Notes: generated by a model from the sequence alone, not told the origin. Positions 1 through 7,792 are shown, numbered from the stretch's first letter. The stretch is DNA of 57,430 bases from Fen-455 sp050012675 (GCA_050012675.1 JBEKGS010000019.1:1-57430); one strand, 5' to 3'. Numbers and translations are program-made.

Positions 1-411
1 CAGCTGCTCGTCGCGGAGTTGAGGGTTCACTTGCTGCAGTATGCGCAAACCGGTGTGAATGGTTATGTATTCGTCGGCCCGACTGGTCAACCCCTGGAGC
101 GGAGCAACTTTCGGGGCAGGATCTGGGTTCCGGCCATCGAACTGATGGGGCTCTCAGGTGTCCGGTTCCACGACTTGCGTCACACGGCTGGGACTCTTGC
201 CGCGAGAACTGGAGCGACCACGAAGGAACTGATGGCGCGCTTTGGTCACTCCAGTCCGCGTGCCTCGATGATCTACCAGCACGCCGCCGCCGATCGGGAC
301 CGACTCATCGCGGAACGATTGGATGTCATGACGGTCGAAGCCGGTCTCGCACCCATCGTTCCAATTGCGGAGGGGAAGACTGGCCGGAAGACCACCGTTC
401 TCGGTGCTTAG
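1..411 (+). CDS. Tyrosine recombinase (phage-type integrase), C-terminal part
   Basis: The frame is open to the left edge, so only the C-terminal catalytic part is present. It carries the tyrosine-recombinase signatures in order: HDLRH (box II His-x-x-Arg), FGHSS (the later His) and the tyrosine in MIYQH, which would be the nucleophile. The family cuts and joins DNA at att sites. It runs toward a tRNA-Phe-like gene at 1226-1298, next to an Xis-like gene, as expected at the end of an element integrated in a tRNA gene. Its stop overlaps the stop of the convergent small gene by 4 nt. The N-terminal arm-binding and core-binding domains are outside the window. Family assignment is firm; target site is inferred from position. 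Confidence 0.9.
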   Translation, partial: QLLVAELRVHLLQYAQTGVNGYVFVGPTGQPLERSNFRGRIWVPAIELMGLSGVRFHDLRHTAGTLAARTGATTKELMARFGHSSPRASMIYQHAAADRDRLIAERLDVMTVEAGLAPIVPIAEGKTGRKTTVLGA

Positions 412-590
412 CCCCCGTCGCTGTCACCGCCAAATGCCCGGTCCAAGAGGCGGTTGACCACCAGATCGAGCAAGTAGGCGTTTACCTCGTCGCCGCTGGA
501 CTTGAGGTCATCGGCGATGCGCATGAGGTCTTCAACGATGACTGCTATCTCGTCAAGGGTGAACCGGACTGGACCCTCACCGGGTGACAC
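408..590 (-). CDS. Small helical protein of integrated element, function unknown
   Basis: A 60-residue frame begins at GTG and lies 24 nt downstream of the Xis-like gene on the same strand, so the two are probably co-transcribed. The product is acidic, largely predicted helical, and ends in a Gly/Asp-rich tail. I recognise no family. Its stop overlaps the integrase stop by 4 nt (convergent). It is supported only by coding-like composition and tight packing with its neighbours, so it may not be expressed. Confidence 0.45.
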   Translation of the reverse strand: MSPGEGPVRFTLDEIAVIVEDLMRIADDLKSSGDEVNAYLLDLVVNRLLDRAFGGDSDGG

Positions 591-614
591 GGTCGGCCGT
601 TGGGTTCTTGCCGG

Positions 615-1022
615 TCAGCTTGCGTTGCGCGTTCGGCGAACGTCCTTGACCCGGAACGCGCGAACTCCGCCAGGGAGCTCGACTGCAATCAGGCGACCTT
701 CCCGGACGGCGTGAATGAATTCGCGCGGCCCAAGGCCCGATTCTCGAACCGCGTCAGCTGGCGAGAGCAACCCTGCGGGAACGACTTCTCGACGCGACAC
801 TGCCCGTCGGCGAGCGCGGACGACGTTCGGCTGGCCGATGTCACCGACCAAGGTGCTGATCTCCCGAGAGGACAATCCGGCTCGGTGCGCGTCGACGATC
901 GCGGAGTCGCGAACGAGGCGCGTTACATAGTCGTCTGTGCGCGCTCGCTGGTATTCCTTTTCAGCCTCGATGAGGCGCTGACGCACGTTGTCCACTTCCG
1001 CCGATGACTCTTGCTCGCTCAC
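615..1022 (-). CDS. Xis-like DNA-binding protein of integrated element
   Basis: The frame can be opened further upstream, but the product most sensibly begins at GTG 1022 (VSEQESS, 135 aa), since the upstream extension crosses a perfect palindrome. Residues about 35-70 look like a helix-turn-helix (AGLSSREISTLVG). Residues about 83-128 resemble the excisionase/MerR-type winged helix (LLSPADAVRESGL, then VREGRLIAVELPGGVRAF). Proteins of this kind beside an integrase often direct excision or repress the element. It is followed after 24 nt by the 60-aa gene. No Shine-Dalgarno precedes the GTG, so translation would be leaderless or the start lies elsewhere. The recombination role is inferred from fold and position. 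Confidence 0.6.
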   Translation of the reverse strand: MSEQESSAEVDNVRQRLIEAEKEYQRARTDDYVTRLVRDSAIVDAHRAGLSSREISTLVGDIGQPNVVRARRRAVSRREVVPAGLLSPADAVRESGLGPREFIHAVREGRLIAVELPGGVRAFRVKDVRRTRNAS

Positions 1023-1040
1023 TATGTCAGTGTGACATAG
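1022..1040. promoter_or_regulatory. Perfect inverted repeat at the start of the Xis-like gene
   Basis: CTATGTCA-GTG-TGACATAG: two perfect 8-nt arms with a 3-nt spacer. The repeat abuts and overlaps the proposed GTG start of the Xis-like gene, the usual place for an autorepressor operator. Binding by that protein is inference. Confidence 0.5.
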
Positions 1041-1151
1041 CGGACAGGACGAGACAAGGCGGGAAGGTTTCCGAAACATCCCTAATCTGTCGCCACTACC
1101 AGCCGTTGGAAGCCGTTATTGACACGTGCTGACCGTCGTGACTCCTCCAGC

Positions 1152-1171
1152 TGTGGCACGTGTGTGGCACG
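1152..1171. repeat. Direct repeats TGTGGCACG, possible integrase arm sites
   Basis: Two copies of TGTGGCACG lie at 1152-1160 and 1163-1171, 11 bp apart, between the element genes and the tRNA-Phe-like sequence. About one helical turn of spacing near an attachment site suggests recombinase or Xis arm-type sites. This is inference from position. Confidence 0.3.
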
Positions 1172-1225
1172 CCACTGAGACCGGCGACGAAGAGAGATCA
1201 GCTGCAGCGCTCTGACCAGGAATTC

Positions 1226-1298
1226 ATTAGTGGACCGGCATCGATCCGGTGACCTCGCGCTTTTCAGGCGCGCGCTCTACCAACTGAGCTACCCGACC
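1226..1298 (-). tRNA. tRNA-Phe(GAA)-like gene with degenerate 3' half
   Basis: The reverse strand shows a good D arm (GCTC/GAGC), an anticodon stem CGCGC/GCGCG and the loop CTGAAAA, giving anticodon GAA. The T stem pairs (ACCGG/CCGGT), but the T loop reads ATCGATG instead of the TTC-type start. The 3' acceptor strand CCACTAA cannot pair with the 5' strand GGTCGGG beyond two bases. The damage begins in the T loop, the part usually supplied by an integrating element. It lies at the end of an integrase-bearing region. I read it as a tRNA-Phe relic or integration scar; a working tRNA-Phe must exist elsewhere. Confidence 0.65.
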
Positions 1299-1414
1299 GC
1301 TCGCCCTGTTGCCAGGACCGCTCCATATTGCCGCAAGAGGAACCGTCGCACAGAACGGCCGACGCGGGAGGCACCGGGACGACCTGACGCGAAGCTCTCA
1401 CAGGAGAGAGCGAG

Positions 1415-1489
1415 CGGACCTGACGGGATTTGAACCCGCGACCTCCGGCTTGACAGGCCGGCGTGCACTCCAGGCTGCACCACAGGTCC
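1415..1489 (-). tRNA. tRNA-Asp(GTC)
   Basis: Complete cloverleaf on the reverse strand. The acceptor GGACCTG pairs with CAGGTCC, the D arm is GTGC/GCAC, the anticodon loop CTGTCAA gives GTC, and the T arm has the normal GGGTTCAAATCCC. The discriminator is G, as usual for tRNA-Asp, and CCA is not encoded. It lies about 115 bp from the degenerate tRNA-Phe on the same strand, so the two may once have formed one tRNA transcript. Confidence 0.93.
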
Positions 1490-1684
1490 CGGTGACCGAC
1501 AAACAACTGCCGGCTGGGCTTGTCACTTCTATCGACCCCGAGACTGACGACCTCAGACCCGACTTCGAGATCCTAGGCGATAACGAGGGCGGCGTTCGCT
1601 GTCGGACGCTAGTGCCACGAGATCGGCCATCGGCGCATGCCTAGCCAGAGCCCGGTGGCCGCGCGGCTGTTCACACCGCGTGAA

Positions 1685-2362
1685 CTACCTGGCCCGGGAA
1701 GTAACCAGGGCGAGCAGGAATCCGTCATGGCCCTTGACGCCGACAGTCTGAACTGCCGTCGCACTTACTCGAGGTTCCCGGGCCACCTCGTCCAGCAGAC
1801 CTCTCATCCCTAGAACGTTCGGATCGTCGTTTCCTGAATCGCAAACCTGCCCGCCGCGCACCACGTTGTCGACGACGATCAGTGTTCCAACGTGCGACAT
1901 CTCAAGCGACGAGGCAAAGTACGCCGCCGCCGGGCGCTTGTCGGCATCGATGAACACGAAGTCGAAGGGTGGCCGCTGCTCGGCCTTGAGCTTGCGGAGG
2001 GACTCGAATGCTGGCCCGAGCATGATCTCGACGACGTCAGACAAACCGGCACGCGCGATGTTCTCCCGTGCTATCGCCGCGTGCATAGGATCTGCCTCGA
2101 GGCTGACGAGGTGCCCGGAAGAGGGCAGTCCCCGAGCGAGCCAGATCGCGCTGTAGCCGCCCAGGGTCCCGATCTCTAGGACCGTTCGAGCCCCACAGGC
2201 CAATACCAGCAGGTGCAACAGCTTGCCCTGGTTTGGCGCCACGTTCACCGCAGGAAGGCCTGCGTCGGAACTGGACTCGAGGGCAGCTTCGAGCGCCGGG
2301 TCCGTGTCCACCAGGAGCCTGTCGAGGTAACGATCGACCTCCGCCCATTTCTCTTGTGCCAT
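1685..2362 (-). CDS. SAM-dependent O-methyltransferase (family 3, COMT-like)
   Basis: The 225-residue product is the usual length for the small cation-dependent O-methyltransferase family. It has the SAM-binding motif VLEIGTLGGYSAIWLARGL (residues about 60-80), an acidic residue ending the next strand (SLEADP), and FDFVFIDADKRPAA followed by LIVVDNVVRGGQV, which carry the metal and substrate Asp residues. Such cytoplasmic enzymes methylate catechol-like hydroxyls of phenolic compounds; the substrate here cannot be read. It stands alone between tRNA-Asp and the divergent hydrogenase operon. Confidence 0.9.
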   Translation of the reverse strand: MAQEKWAEVDRYLDRLLVDTDPALEAALESSSDAGLPAVNVAPNQGKLLHLLVLACGARTVLEIGTLGGYSAIWLARGLPSSGHLVSLEADPMHAAIARENIARAGLSDVVEIMLGPAFESLRKLKAEQRPPFDFVFIDADKRPAAAYFASSLEMSHVGTLIVVDNVVRGGQVCDSGNDDPNVLGMRGLLDEVAREPRVSATAVQTVGVKGHDGFLLALVTSRAR

Positions 2363-2494
2363 ACAACTTAATTACCAGCTCGGCACGACCGCCCGGCGCG
2401 CTCGTGCGGGTCGACAGGCCGGTGCCCCGAAGGGACCTGTTGGCTGCAAGCGAGCCGAGATAACCCGGGTCGCGACTGCCAAGCAAACGAAAAC

Positions 2495-2509
2495 AGGGCC
2501 TTCGGCCCT
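2495..2509. other. Short GC hairpin upstream of the hydrogenase promoter
   Basis: AGGGCC-TTC-GGCCCT forms a perfect 6-bp stem with a 3-nt loop, 24 bp before the proposed hydB -10 box and between two divergent genes. No T-run follows on either strand, so it is not a convincing terminator. It could be an operator; that is speculation. Confidence 0.3.
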
Positions 2510-2532
2510 AACCAACGGTCGCTCGAATTGCC

Positions 2533-2546
2533 TATTGTAAGGCTCA
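2533..2546 (+). promoter_or_regulatory. Leaderless promoter of the hydrogenase operon
   Basis: A TATTGT hexamer (2533-2538) fits the TAnnnT -10 consensus and is followed by 7 nt to ATG 2546, so transcription should begin at the start codon. No clear -35 is visible. This favours ATG 2546 over the in-frame TTG at 2528. Confidence 0.5.
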
Positions 2547-3712
2547 TGGACCTAAGCGCTTCGTTTGTAGTGGACCGCGCCGGTCTTGACAGGTTGCTCG
2601 GAGCGCTCACAGCGCGCGGCTACCGCACCATCGGCCCGGTCGTGCGCGATGGTGCGGTTGTTCAGCGGCAGGTTTCCAGCACCGACGACCTCCCCCAGGG
2701 CTGGCATGACGAGCAGGCGCCGGGCCACTACCGGCTACATCACGACGACGACCCGTCGCTTTTCGCCTGGGCCGTGGGACCGGGATCTCCCAAGTCGGAG
2801 TTCTATCCGGCTCGTTCCCTGGTTTGGCGGGCGACCTCGAGCGGTCATGTCGTGACACTGGAGCAGCCCACTGACAACGCTGCTCCGGTAGCGCTTATCG
2901 GGACGCGTCCCTGCGAGCTCGCCGGGATGCGCGTGCTCGACCGTGTCTTTGCCGGAGGCGAGGTGCCAGATCCGCATTACAGCGAACGGCGAGAGTCCTC
3001 GTTTGTAGTCATCGCGGAGTGCGGGACGCCTGCGAGCACTTGCTTCTGCACTTCGATGGGCACTGGACCCGGGGTGGACGGCGGCGCCGGAGCAGGTTAC
3101 GACCTCGCCTTGACTGAGCTCACGTCGTCGGGTGAACCCAGATACCTCGTGCGGATCGGATCTGAACGCGGGGCCGAGGTTGCCGAGGAAATGGGCGGAT
3201 CGCAGGCGGCGCCGCAGGACATCGCAGCCCGCGACGCTGTGCTCGAAGGGGCCGCTCACCGTATCGAGCGCAAGTTGGACGCGGCCAATGTTCGCCAACT
3301 CTTGGCGAGCAATCTTGCCCACCCTCGCTGGGATGACGTCGCCAGCCGTTGCCTTGCTTGCGGCAACTGCACGCTTGTCTGTCCGACGTGTTTTTGTGGC
3401 GGCGTGACGGACACGACGACGGTGGACGGCACCGTCGAACGCCACCGCCAGTGGAACAGCTGCTTCGACCTCGCACACTCGCTCGTTCATACGGGTCCAG
3501 TGCGAGCCACGACTTGGTCGCGCTATCGGCAGTGGCTTACTCACAAGCTCTCGACATGGCACGACCAGTTCGGTACATCCGGCTGCGTCGGCTGCGGTCG
3601 TTGCATCACGTGGTGTCCGGTGGGAATCGACATCACGGCCGAGGTTGCGGCGATAGCCGCGAGCGACGGGGCTGTCCCCGTTTCCATCGAGTCGGGAGGT
3701 GACCGGTCATGA
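2546..3712 (+). CDS. hydB: Group 3b [NiFe] hydrogenase iron-sulfur (beta) subunit
   Basis: This 388-residue protein resembles the beta subunit of cytosolic sulfhydrogenases and subunit A of anaerobic sulfite reductase. Two ferredoxin-type motifs lie near the C-terminus: CLACGNCTLVCP followed by TCFC, and CVGCGRCITWCPVGID. These hold [4Fe-4S] clusters that pass electrons between the flavin subunit and the small subunit. Earlier cysteine groups (TRPCEL, CGTPASTCFC) match this family too. It is the first gene of an operon in the order beta, cNMP-binding protein, gamma, small, large, protease, hypC. The stop overlaps the next start (ATGA). The start at 2546 is chosen from the leaderless promoter. 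Confidence 0.9.
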   Translation: MDLSASFVVDRAGLDRLLGALTARGYRTIGPVVRDGAVVQRQVSSTDDLPQGWHDEQAPGHYRLHHDDDPSLFAWAVGPGSPKSEFYPARSLVWRATSSGHVVTLEQPTDNAAPVALIGTRPCELAGMRVLDRVFAGGEVPDPHYSERRESSFVVIAECGTPASTCFCTSMGTGPGVDGGAGAGYDLALTELTSSGEPRYLVRIGSERGAEVAEEMGGSQAAPQDIAARDAVLEGAAHRIERKLDAANVRQLLASNLAHPRWDDVASRCLACGNCTLVCPTCFCGGVTDTTTVDGTVERHRQWNSCFDLAHSLVHTGPVRATTWSRYRQWLTHKLSTWHDQFGTSGCVGCGRCITWCPVGIDITAEVAAIAASDGAVPVSIESGGDRS

Positions 3713-4179
3713 CCGAGAACATCGGCGAACTGGTGGCAGAGCACCCGCTGTTCAGTGGGTTGCCAGTTGACATTGCAGAGCTGGTCGGAGGCTGTTCGCA
3801 GAACGTGGCGATCGCTACGGGCCAACTCCTCTTGGAGGAAGGCGAACCGGCGCGCTCACTTTTCTTGCTGCGGCGTGGTCATGTGGCACTCGAGGTGCAC
3901 GAGCCTGGACGTGTGCCTCTCGTCATCGACCGCATCGGCCCCGGACAAGCCGTTGGCTGGTCCTGGATGTTCCCTCCGTACCGGTGGCACTTCGATGCCC
4001 GAGCTCTGGAGCCCGTCGGCGCCATTTCGGTCGATGCAGACTGCTTACGTTCAAAAGCAGAAGCAGATCCGGCTTTCGGCTATCTACTTATGAAGCGTCT
4101 TGCTGCGGTGATGCTCGAACGGCTTCAGGCGACCCGGATCCGGTTGCTGGATGTGTACGGACGCGATGTTGCTCACTGA
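3709..4179 (+). CDS. Cyclic-nucleotide-binding domain protein without HTH, hydrogenase operon
   Basis: The 156-residue product is a single Crp/Fnr-type cyclic-nucleotide-binding beta-roll (residues about 12-130; LLLEEGEPARSLFLLRRGHV and IGPGQAVGWSWMF mark the fold) followed by a short helical tail. The DNA-binding helix-turn-helix of Crp/Fnr regulators is absent, so it is unlikely to be a transcription factor. It starts by an ATGA overlap with hydB and its end lies close to hydG, so it is made with the hydrogenase and may be an accessory or ligand-sensing subunit. The phosphate-binding RxA-type signature is not obvious, so cNMP binding is unproven. Confidence 0.8.
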   Translation: MTENIGELVAEHPLFSGLPVDIAELVGGCSQNVAIATGQLLLEEGEPARSLFLLRRGHVALEVHEPGRVPLVIDRIGPGQAVGWSWMFPPYRWHFDARALEPVGAISVDADCLRSKAEADPAFGYLLMKRLAAVMLERLQATRIRLLDVYGRDVAH

Positions 4180-4189
4180 GGTGGAACCG

Positions 4190-5017
4190 TTGTCGAATCC
4201 GCTGACTCCCGCGACATACCGGGTGGTCGCCACGCGCGTCGAGACGGGCGACGTCGTCACCTTGTCGCTCGAACCAACCTCCGGCCCGAACCCGTTCTTG
4301 TTCAAACCTGGCCAGTTCAACATGCTGACGTCCTTCGGGGTCGGGGAGGTCGCGATCTCGATCAGCAGCGCTCCGGGAGCACCCGGGCCTGTGGAGCACA
4401 CCGTTCGTGACGTCGGCGCCATAACCCACTCGCTCTGTACGGCGGCCGTAGGCACAGTCGTCGGGGTTCGCGGTCCGTTCGGCACAGATTGGGGCGTGGA
4501 CGGACTCGACGACAAAGACGTGGTCATCGTCGCCGGCGGCATCGGTCTTGCACCGCTGCGAGGTGCCATCAGCTATCTCGTGGACAAGCCGGGTCGCACG
4601 GGACGGGTGTACGTGCTCGTAGGGGCTCGCGAGCCTGACCAGATCACTTTCCCCGACGACCTCAAGAGGTGGGAGCGTGACGGAGCTGTCGTCAAGGTCA
4701 CCGTCGACGTCCCGGACTCCCGCTGGTGGGGCGCGATCGGTGTCGTGACGACTCTGTTGCCGACGGTCGACTTCGATCCGGCGCGGACCGTTGCGCTCAT
4801 CTGCGGTCCCGAGATCATGATGAGGTTCACCGTTCGCGGACTGGTCGACCTCGGCGTTCCCCTAGGAGCGATTCGTGTGTCGCTCGAACGGAACATGCAG
4901 TGCGGCATCGGTTGGTGCGGCCACTGCCAGCTTGGGCCACTTTTGATCTGTCGGGACGGTCCCGTCTTCGACTACAGCCAGGCACTGGAAAAACTGATTT
5001 CGGAGCGCGAACGATGA
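4190..5017 (+). CDS. hydG: Group 3b hydrogenase FAD/NAD(P)-binding (gamma) subunit
   Basis: The product (about 275 aa) is a ferredoxin-NADP+ reductase-type flavoprotein like the gamma subunit of sulfhydrogenase. The N-terminal FAD barrel (KPGQFNML, then SISSAPG) is followed by an NAD(P)-binding fold (IVAGGIGLAPLRGAI). The C-terminus carries a [2Fe-2S] site, CGIGWCGHCQLGPLLIC. It should exchange electrons with NAD(P)H at the far end of the complex. I chose TTG 4190 (SNPLTPATYRV) because GAGGTGG lies 6 nt upstream and avoids overlap; ATG 4166 and ATG 4151 are in frame but overlap the previous gene. The stop overlaps hydD (ATGA). Confidence 0.9.
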   Translation: MSNPLTPATYRVVATRVETGDVVTLSLEPTSGPNPFLFKPGQFNMLTSFGVGEVAISISSAPGAPGPVEHTVRDVGAITHSLCTAAVGTVVGVRGPFGTDWGVDGLDDKDVVIVAGGIGLAPLRGAISYLVDKPGRTGRVYVLVGAREPDQITFPDDLKRWERDGAVVKVTVDVPDSRWWGAIGVVTTLLPTVDFDPARTVALICGPEIMMRFTVRGLVDLGVPLGAIRVSLERNMQCGIGWCGHCQLGPLLICRDGPVFDYSQALEKLISERER

Positions 5018-5817
5018 GCACAGCCACAGTCGTATCCCGACCAACGGTTGCCGTCTGGAAGTTCTCGTCGTGTGACGGTTGCCAGCTGAGCCTGCTCGAC
5101 TGCGAAGACGAACTCCTTGGGGTTGTCGGCGCTGTGCAGATCTCGGAGTTCAAGGAGATGACGCGCGCCGTCTTGGAAGGACCCTACGACGTCTCGTTTG
5201 TCGAGGGTTCGATCACGACGCCGGACGATGCAGAACGCATTCGGGCGATACGCCAGGCGTCTTCTCTGCTTGTGACCATCGGAGCTTGCGCCACCTCTGG
5301 CGGGATACAGGCGTTGCGCAACTACGCCGACGTCGGTGAGTACACGACGGCGGTCTATGCACACCCTGAGTACATAACGACGCTCGCCCAGTCGACGGGC
5401 ATCGCTGACCACGTGCCGGTTGACTTCGAGCTTCGTGGATGCCCGATCGACAGATACCAGCTTCTCGAAGTGATCACAGCGACACTGCGCGGCCGCAAGC
5501 CGGTCATCCCCGGACATTCCGTCTGCCAGCAGTGCAAGGGGCGTGGCACGGTGTGCGTCATGGTCGCGCACGGCACTCCTTGTCTCGGCCCGGTGACCAA
5601 GGCGGGTTGTGGGGCACTCTGCCCCGCTGTTGACCGCGGTTGTTACGGGTGCTTCGGGCCGTCCGACTCGGCGAACACGTCGTCGCTCGCCCGGCAGATC
5701 AACGCCCTGGGCACGTCAAGGGTCGATGTGTCACGGTTGTTCCGGACCTTCAACGCCGGTGCGCCGGCCTTTCGTGAGGAGAGCCTCAGAAATGACTCAC
5801 CAGAGACCAGCGGATAG
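5014..5817 (+). CDS. hydD: Group 3b [NiFe] hydrogenase small (delta) subunit
   Basis: At 267 residues this is the short, signal-less small subunit typical of cytosolic group 3 enzymes. It holds the proximal cluster ligands (SSCDGCQLSLLDCEDELL; IGACATSGG; LRGCPIDRYQLLEVI) and a cysteine-rich C-terminal half (CQQCKGRGTVC, CLGPVTKAGCGALCP, GCYGCFGP) for further [4Fe-4S] clusters. No twin-arginine leader is present, so the enzyme stays in the cytoplasm. It overlaps hydG by ATGA and the large-subunit gene by 26 nt. The much longer frame upstream of 5014 is not coding. Confidence 0.92.
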   Translation: MSTATVVSRPTVAVWKFSSCDGCQLSLLDCEDELLGVVGAVQISEFKEMTRAVLEGPYDVSFVEGSITTPDDAERIRAIRQASSLLVTIGACATSGGIQALRNYADVGEYTTAVYAHPEYITTLAQSTGIADHVPVDFELRGCPIDRYQLLEVITATLRGRKPVIPGHSVCQQCKGRGTVCVMVAHGTPCLGPVTKAGCGALCPAVDRGCYGCFGPSDSANTSSLARQINALGTSRVDVSRLFRTFNAGAPAFREESLRNDSPETSG

Positions 5818-7099
5818 CCGTACCGTCCACGTCGAGGGCCTGGCCCGCGTCGAAGGGGAAGGCTCCCTACTCGTCGAGGTGCGTGACGGCATGGTCGAGA
5901 CGGTGGAGCTGGAGATTTTCGAGCCACCCCGTTTCTTCGAGGCCTTCTTGCAGGGCCGGCGACACACCGAGCCACCGGACATCACCGCGAGGATCTGCGG
6001 AATCTGCCCCGTCGCCTACCAGACGAGTTCCTGTCTCGCGATCGAGGACGCCTGTGGAGTGTCCGTCACCGACCAGATCACGGCGCTCCGTCGGCTGCTC
6101 TACTGCGGTGAGTGGATCCAGAGCCATGCGCTCCACATCCATTTCCTGCACGCTCCCGATTTCTTCGGCTGCCAGGATGCAGTCGAGCTCGCCGGGCTGG
6201 ACCTGGCTGCCGTACAGCGCGGTCTCGAGATCAAGAAGGTCGGGAACCACCTCATGGAGGCGGTCGGAGGGCGTGCCGTTCACCCCGTCAACGTGCGTGT
6301 GGGGGGCTTCTACAGAGCACCGTCCCGTGAGGAGCTCGGGGCTCTCGTCGAGCCACTGCGCCGGGCGCTCGATGCGTCTTTGGCGTCGGCGCAATGGGTC
6401 GCGGGCTTCGAATTCCCGGAAATCGAGATCGAATACCAGTTCGTGTCGCTGCGCCACCCTGACTATTACCCGATCGAATCCGGTCGGATCGTCAGCTCCG
6501 GGGGCCTCGACGTCGACGCCAAGGGCATCTCAGATCTCGTAGTAGAGGATCATGTCGCCAGGTCGAACGCACTGCACGCCCGTCTCGGCGGAAAGGACAT
6601 GTACCTCACCGGTCCGCTCTCTCGCTACGCGCTGAACTACGGTCAGCTCTCTCCGCTCGCACGTGAGACCGCGGTTGCTGCCGGCTTGGGCGAAGTCTGC
6701 AACAACCCGTTCAAGAGCATCACTGTTCGTGCGGTCGAGCTTGTCTACGCCTGTGAGGAGGCACTGCGCATCATCGAGGCCTACGAACCACCTGACCCCC
6801 CGGCGGTCGCCGTTCCAGGGCGGGCGGGCATCGGTCACGGCGCGTCCGAGGCACCGCGTGGCCTGTTGTTCCACAGTTATGAGCTCGACAGCGACGGTCT
6901 GATCCTCTCGGCGCGCATCGTCCCGCCGACGTCACAGAACCTGCTCTGCATGGAAGATGACCTTCGCCGCGTGGCTCAGGCCAACCTATCGATGCCGGAC
7001 GAGGAGCTCGGGTGGCTGTGCGAGCAGACGGTTCGCAACTACGATCCCTGTATCTCCTGCGCGACCCACTTTCTGGATGTGACGGTTGACCGCCGGTGA
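5792..7099 (+). CDS. hydA: Group 3b [NiFe] hydrogenase large (alpha) subunit
   Basis: The 435-residue product carries both nickel-binding cysteine pairs, RICGICPVAYQTSS near residue 65 (L1) and DPCISCATH near the C-terminus (L2). Nine residues follow the L2 histidine (FLDVTVDRR), the peptide the maturation protease removes after nickel insertion. With hydB, hydG and hydD this forms a bidirectional NAD(P)-coupled hydrogenase; group 3b enzymes usually use NADP(H) and some also reduce sulfur. The start ATG 5792 (MTHQRPADSRTVHVEG) gives normal length. The stop overlaps the protease gene (GTGA). Confidence 0.95.
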   Translation: MTHQRPADSRTVHVEGLARVEGEGSLLVEVRDGMVETVELEIFEPPRFFEAFLQGRRHTEPPDITARICGICPVAYQTSSCLAIEDACGVSVTDQITALRRLLYCGEWIQSHALHIHFLHAPDFFGCQDAVELAGLDLAAVQRGLEIKKVGNHLMEAVGGRAVHPVNVRVGGFYRAPSREELGALVEPLRRALDASLASAQWVAGFEFPEIEIEYQFVSLRHPDYYPIESGRIVSSGGLDVDAKGISDLVVEDHVARSNALHARLGGKDMYLTGPLSRYALNYGQLSPLARETAVAAGLGEVCNNPFKSITVRAVELVYACEEALRIIEAYEPPDPPAVAVPGRAGIGHGASEAPRGLLFHSYELDSDGLILSARIVPPTSQNLLCMEDDLRRVAQANLSMPDEELGWLCEQTVRNYDPCISCATHFLDVTVDRR

Positions 7100-7563
7100 G
7101 CATGGATGTGCTCGTCGCCGGGCTCGGTAACGAGTACCGAAGCGACGATGGTGCGGGACCGGCTGTCGCTGCTTATGTGTCGCAAAGGATGTCGAAGGTC
7201 GTATCGAAGGTCATCAGCGAACCGCTCGACCTGATCGGTGCTTGGGACGACGTCGACCTTGCGGTTATCGTCGACGCCACCCGTTCCGGATCGCAACCGG
7301 GAACGGTACAGATCGTTGACCTGGGGGGAGCTGAGGACGTAGGCGCGCTTGGTGGACCCACGAGCTCACACGGGATGGACCTTCCGCGCGTGCTCCGGCT
7401 CGCGCGGGCGATGGGTCACCCCCCTCGCCGCGTGGTCGTGGTCGGGATTGAGGGCGAGAACTTCGTCGACGGTGTCGGCCTCAGCCCGGCGGTGGAACTT
7501 GCCGTCACTGAAGCCGGCGACCTCGTTCTCCAGGTGATCGACGAGGCGAACTCATGTGCATGA
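7096..7563 (+). CDS. Hydrogenase maturation endopeptidase (peptidase M52, HycI/HyaD family)
   Basis: The 155-residue product has the M52 pattern: N-terminal LVAGLGNEYRSDDGAG with the nickel-sensing acidic residue, a central VIVDATRSG carrying the second, and a late histidine in SSHGMDL. The enzyme cuts the C-terminal extension from the large subunit once nickel is loaded. It starts at GTG 7096, overlapping the hydA stop, and ends over the hypC start by 10 nt. ATG 7102 is an alternative start. Its position directly after hydA makes that subunit the likely substrate. Confidence 0.92.
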   Translation: MSMDVLVAGLGNEYRSDDGAGPAVAAYVSQRMSKVVSKVISEPLDLIGAWDDVDLAVIVDATRSGSQPGTVQIVDLGGAEDVGALGGPTSSHGMDLPRVLRLARAMGHPPRRVVVVGIEGENFVDGVGLSPAVELAVTEAGDLVLQVIDEANSCA

Positions 7564-7787
7564 GCCGGTTTCACATGGTGGTCACAGCGCCCGCCGGAGG
7601 CTGGGTGACAGTTGAGAACGCCGAGGGCCGACTGCATCGGGTCTCGCTCATCGCCCTCGAAGGCCCGGATCCGGAGGTCGGAGACTGGCTGGTTGTCCAC
7701 AGCGGCTACGCACTGCGGCAGGTCGACTCTGAGGAAGCCGCAGCGATCGTGAGCGAGCTCAAGGCCGGACAAGAAGCTCTGTCCTAG
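7554..7787 (+). CDS. hypC: Hydrogenase maturation chaperone HypC/HupF family
   Basis: A 77-residue HypC-type protein. It begins Met-Cys, as the family requires, since the N-terminal cysteine (exposed after Met removal) binds the iron centre. The rest follows the OB-fold pattern (VTVENAEGRLHRVSL, then VGDWLVVHSGYALRQVDSEEA). HypC works with HypD to carry Fe(CN)2CO and with the large subunit before maturation. HypA, B, D, E and F are not in the window and must be elsewhere. The start ATG 7554 overlaps the protease gene. Confidence 0.9.
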   Translation: MCMSRFHMVVTAPAGGWVTVENAEGRLHRVSLIALEGPDPEVGDWLVVHSGYALRQVDSEEAAAIVSELKAGQEALS

Positions 7788-7792
7788 CCACA

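Noticed and set aside
4726..5013. Upstream extension of the hydrogenase small-subunit frame
   Set aside because: It overlaps hydG throughout and reads as Arg/Ser-rich shadow; ATG 5014 with ATGA overlap gives normal family length.
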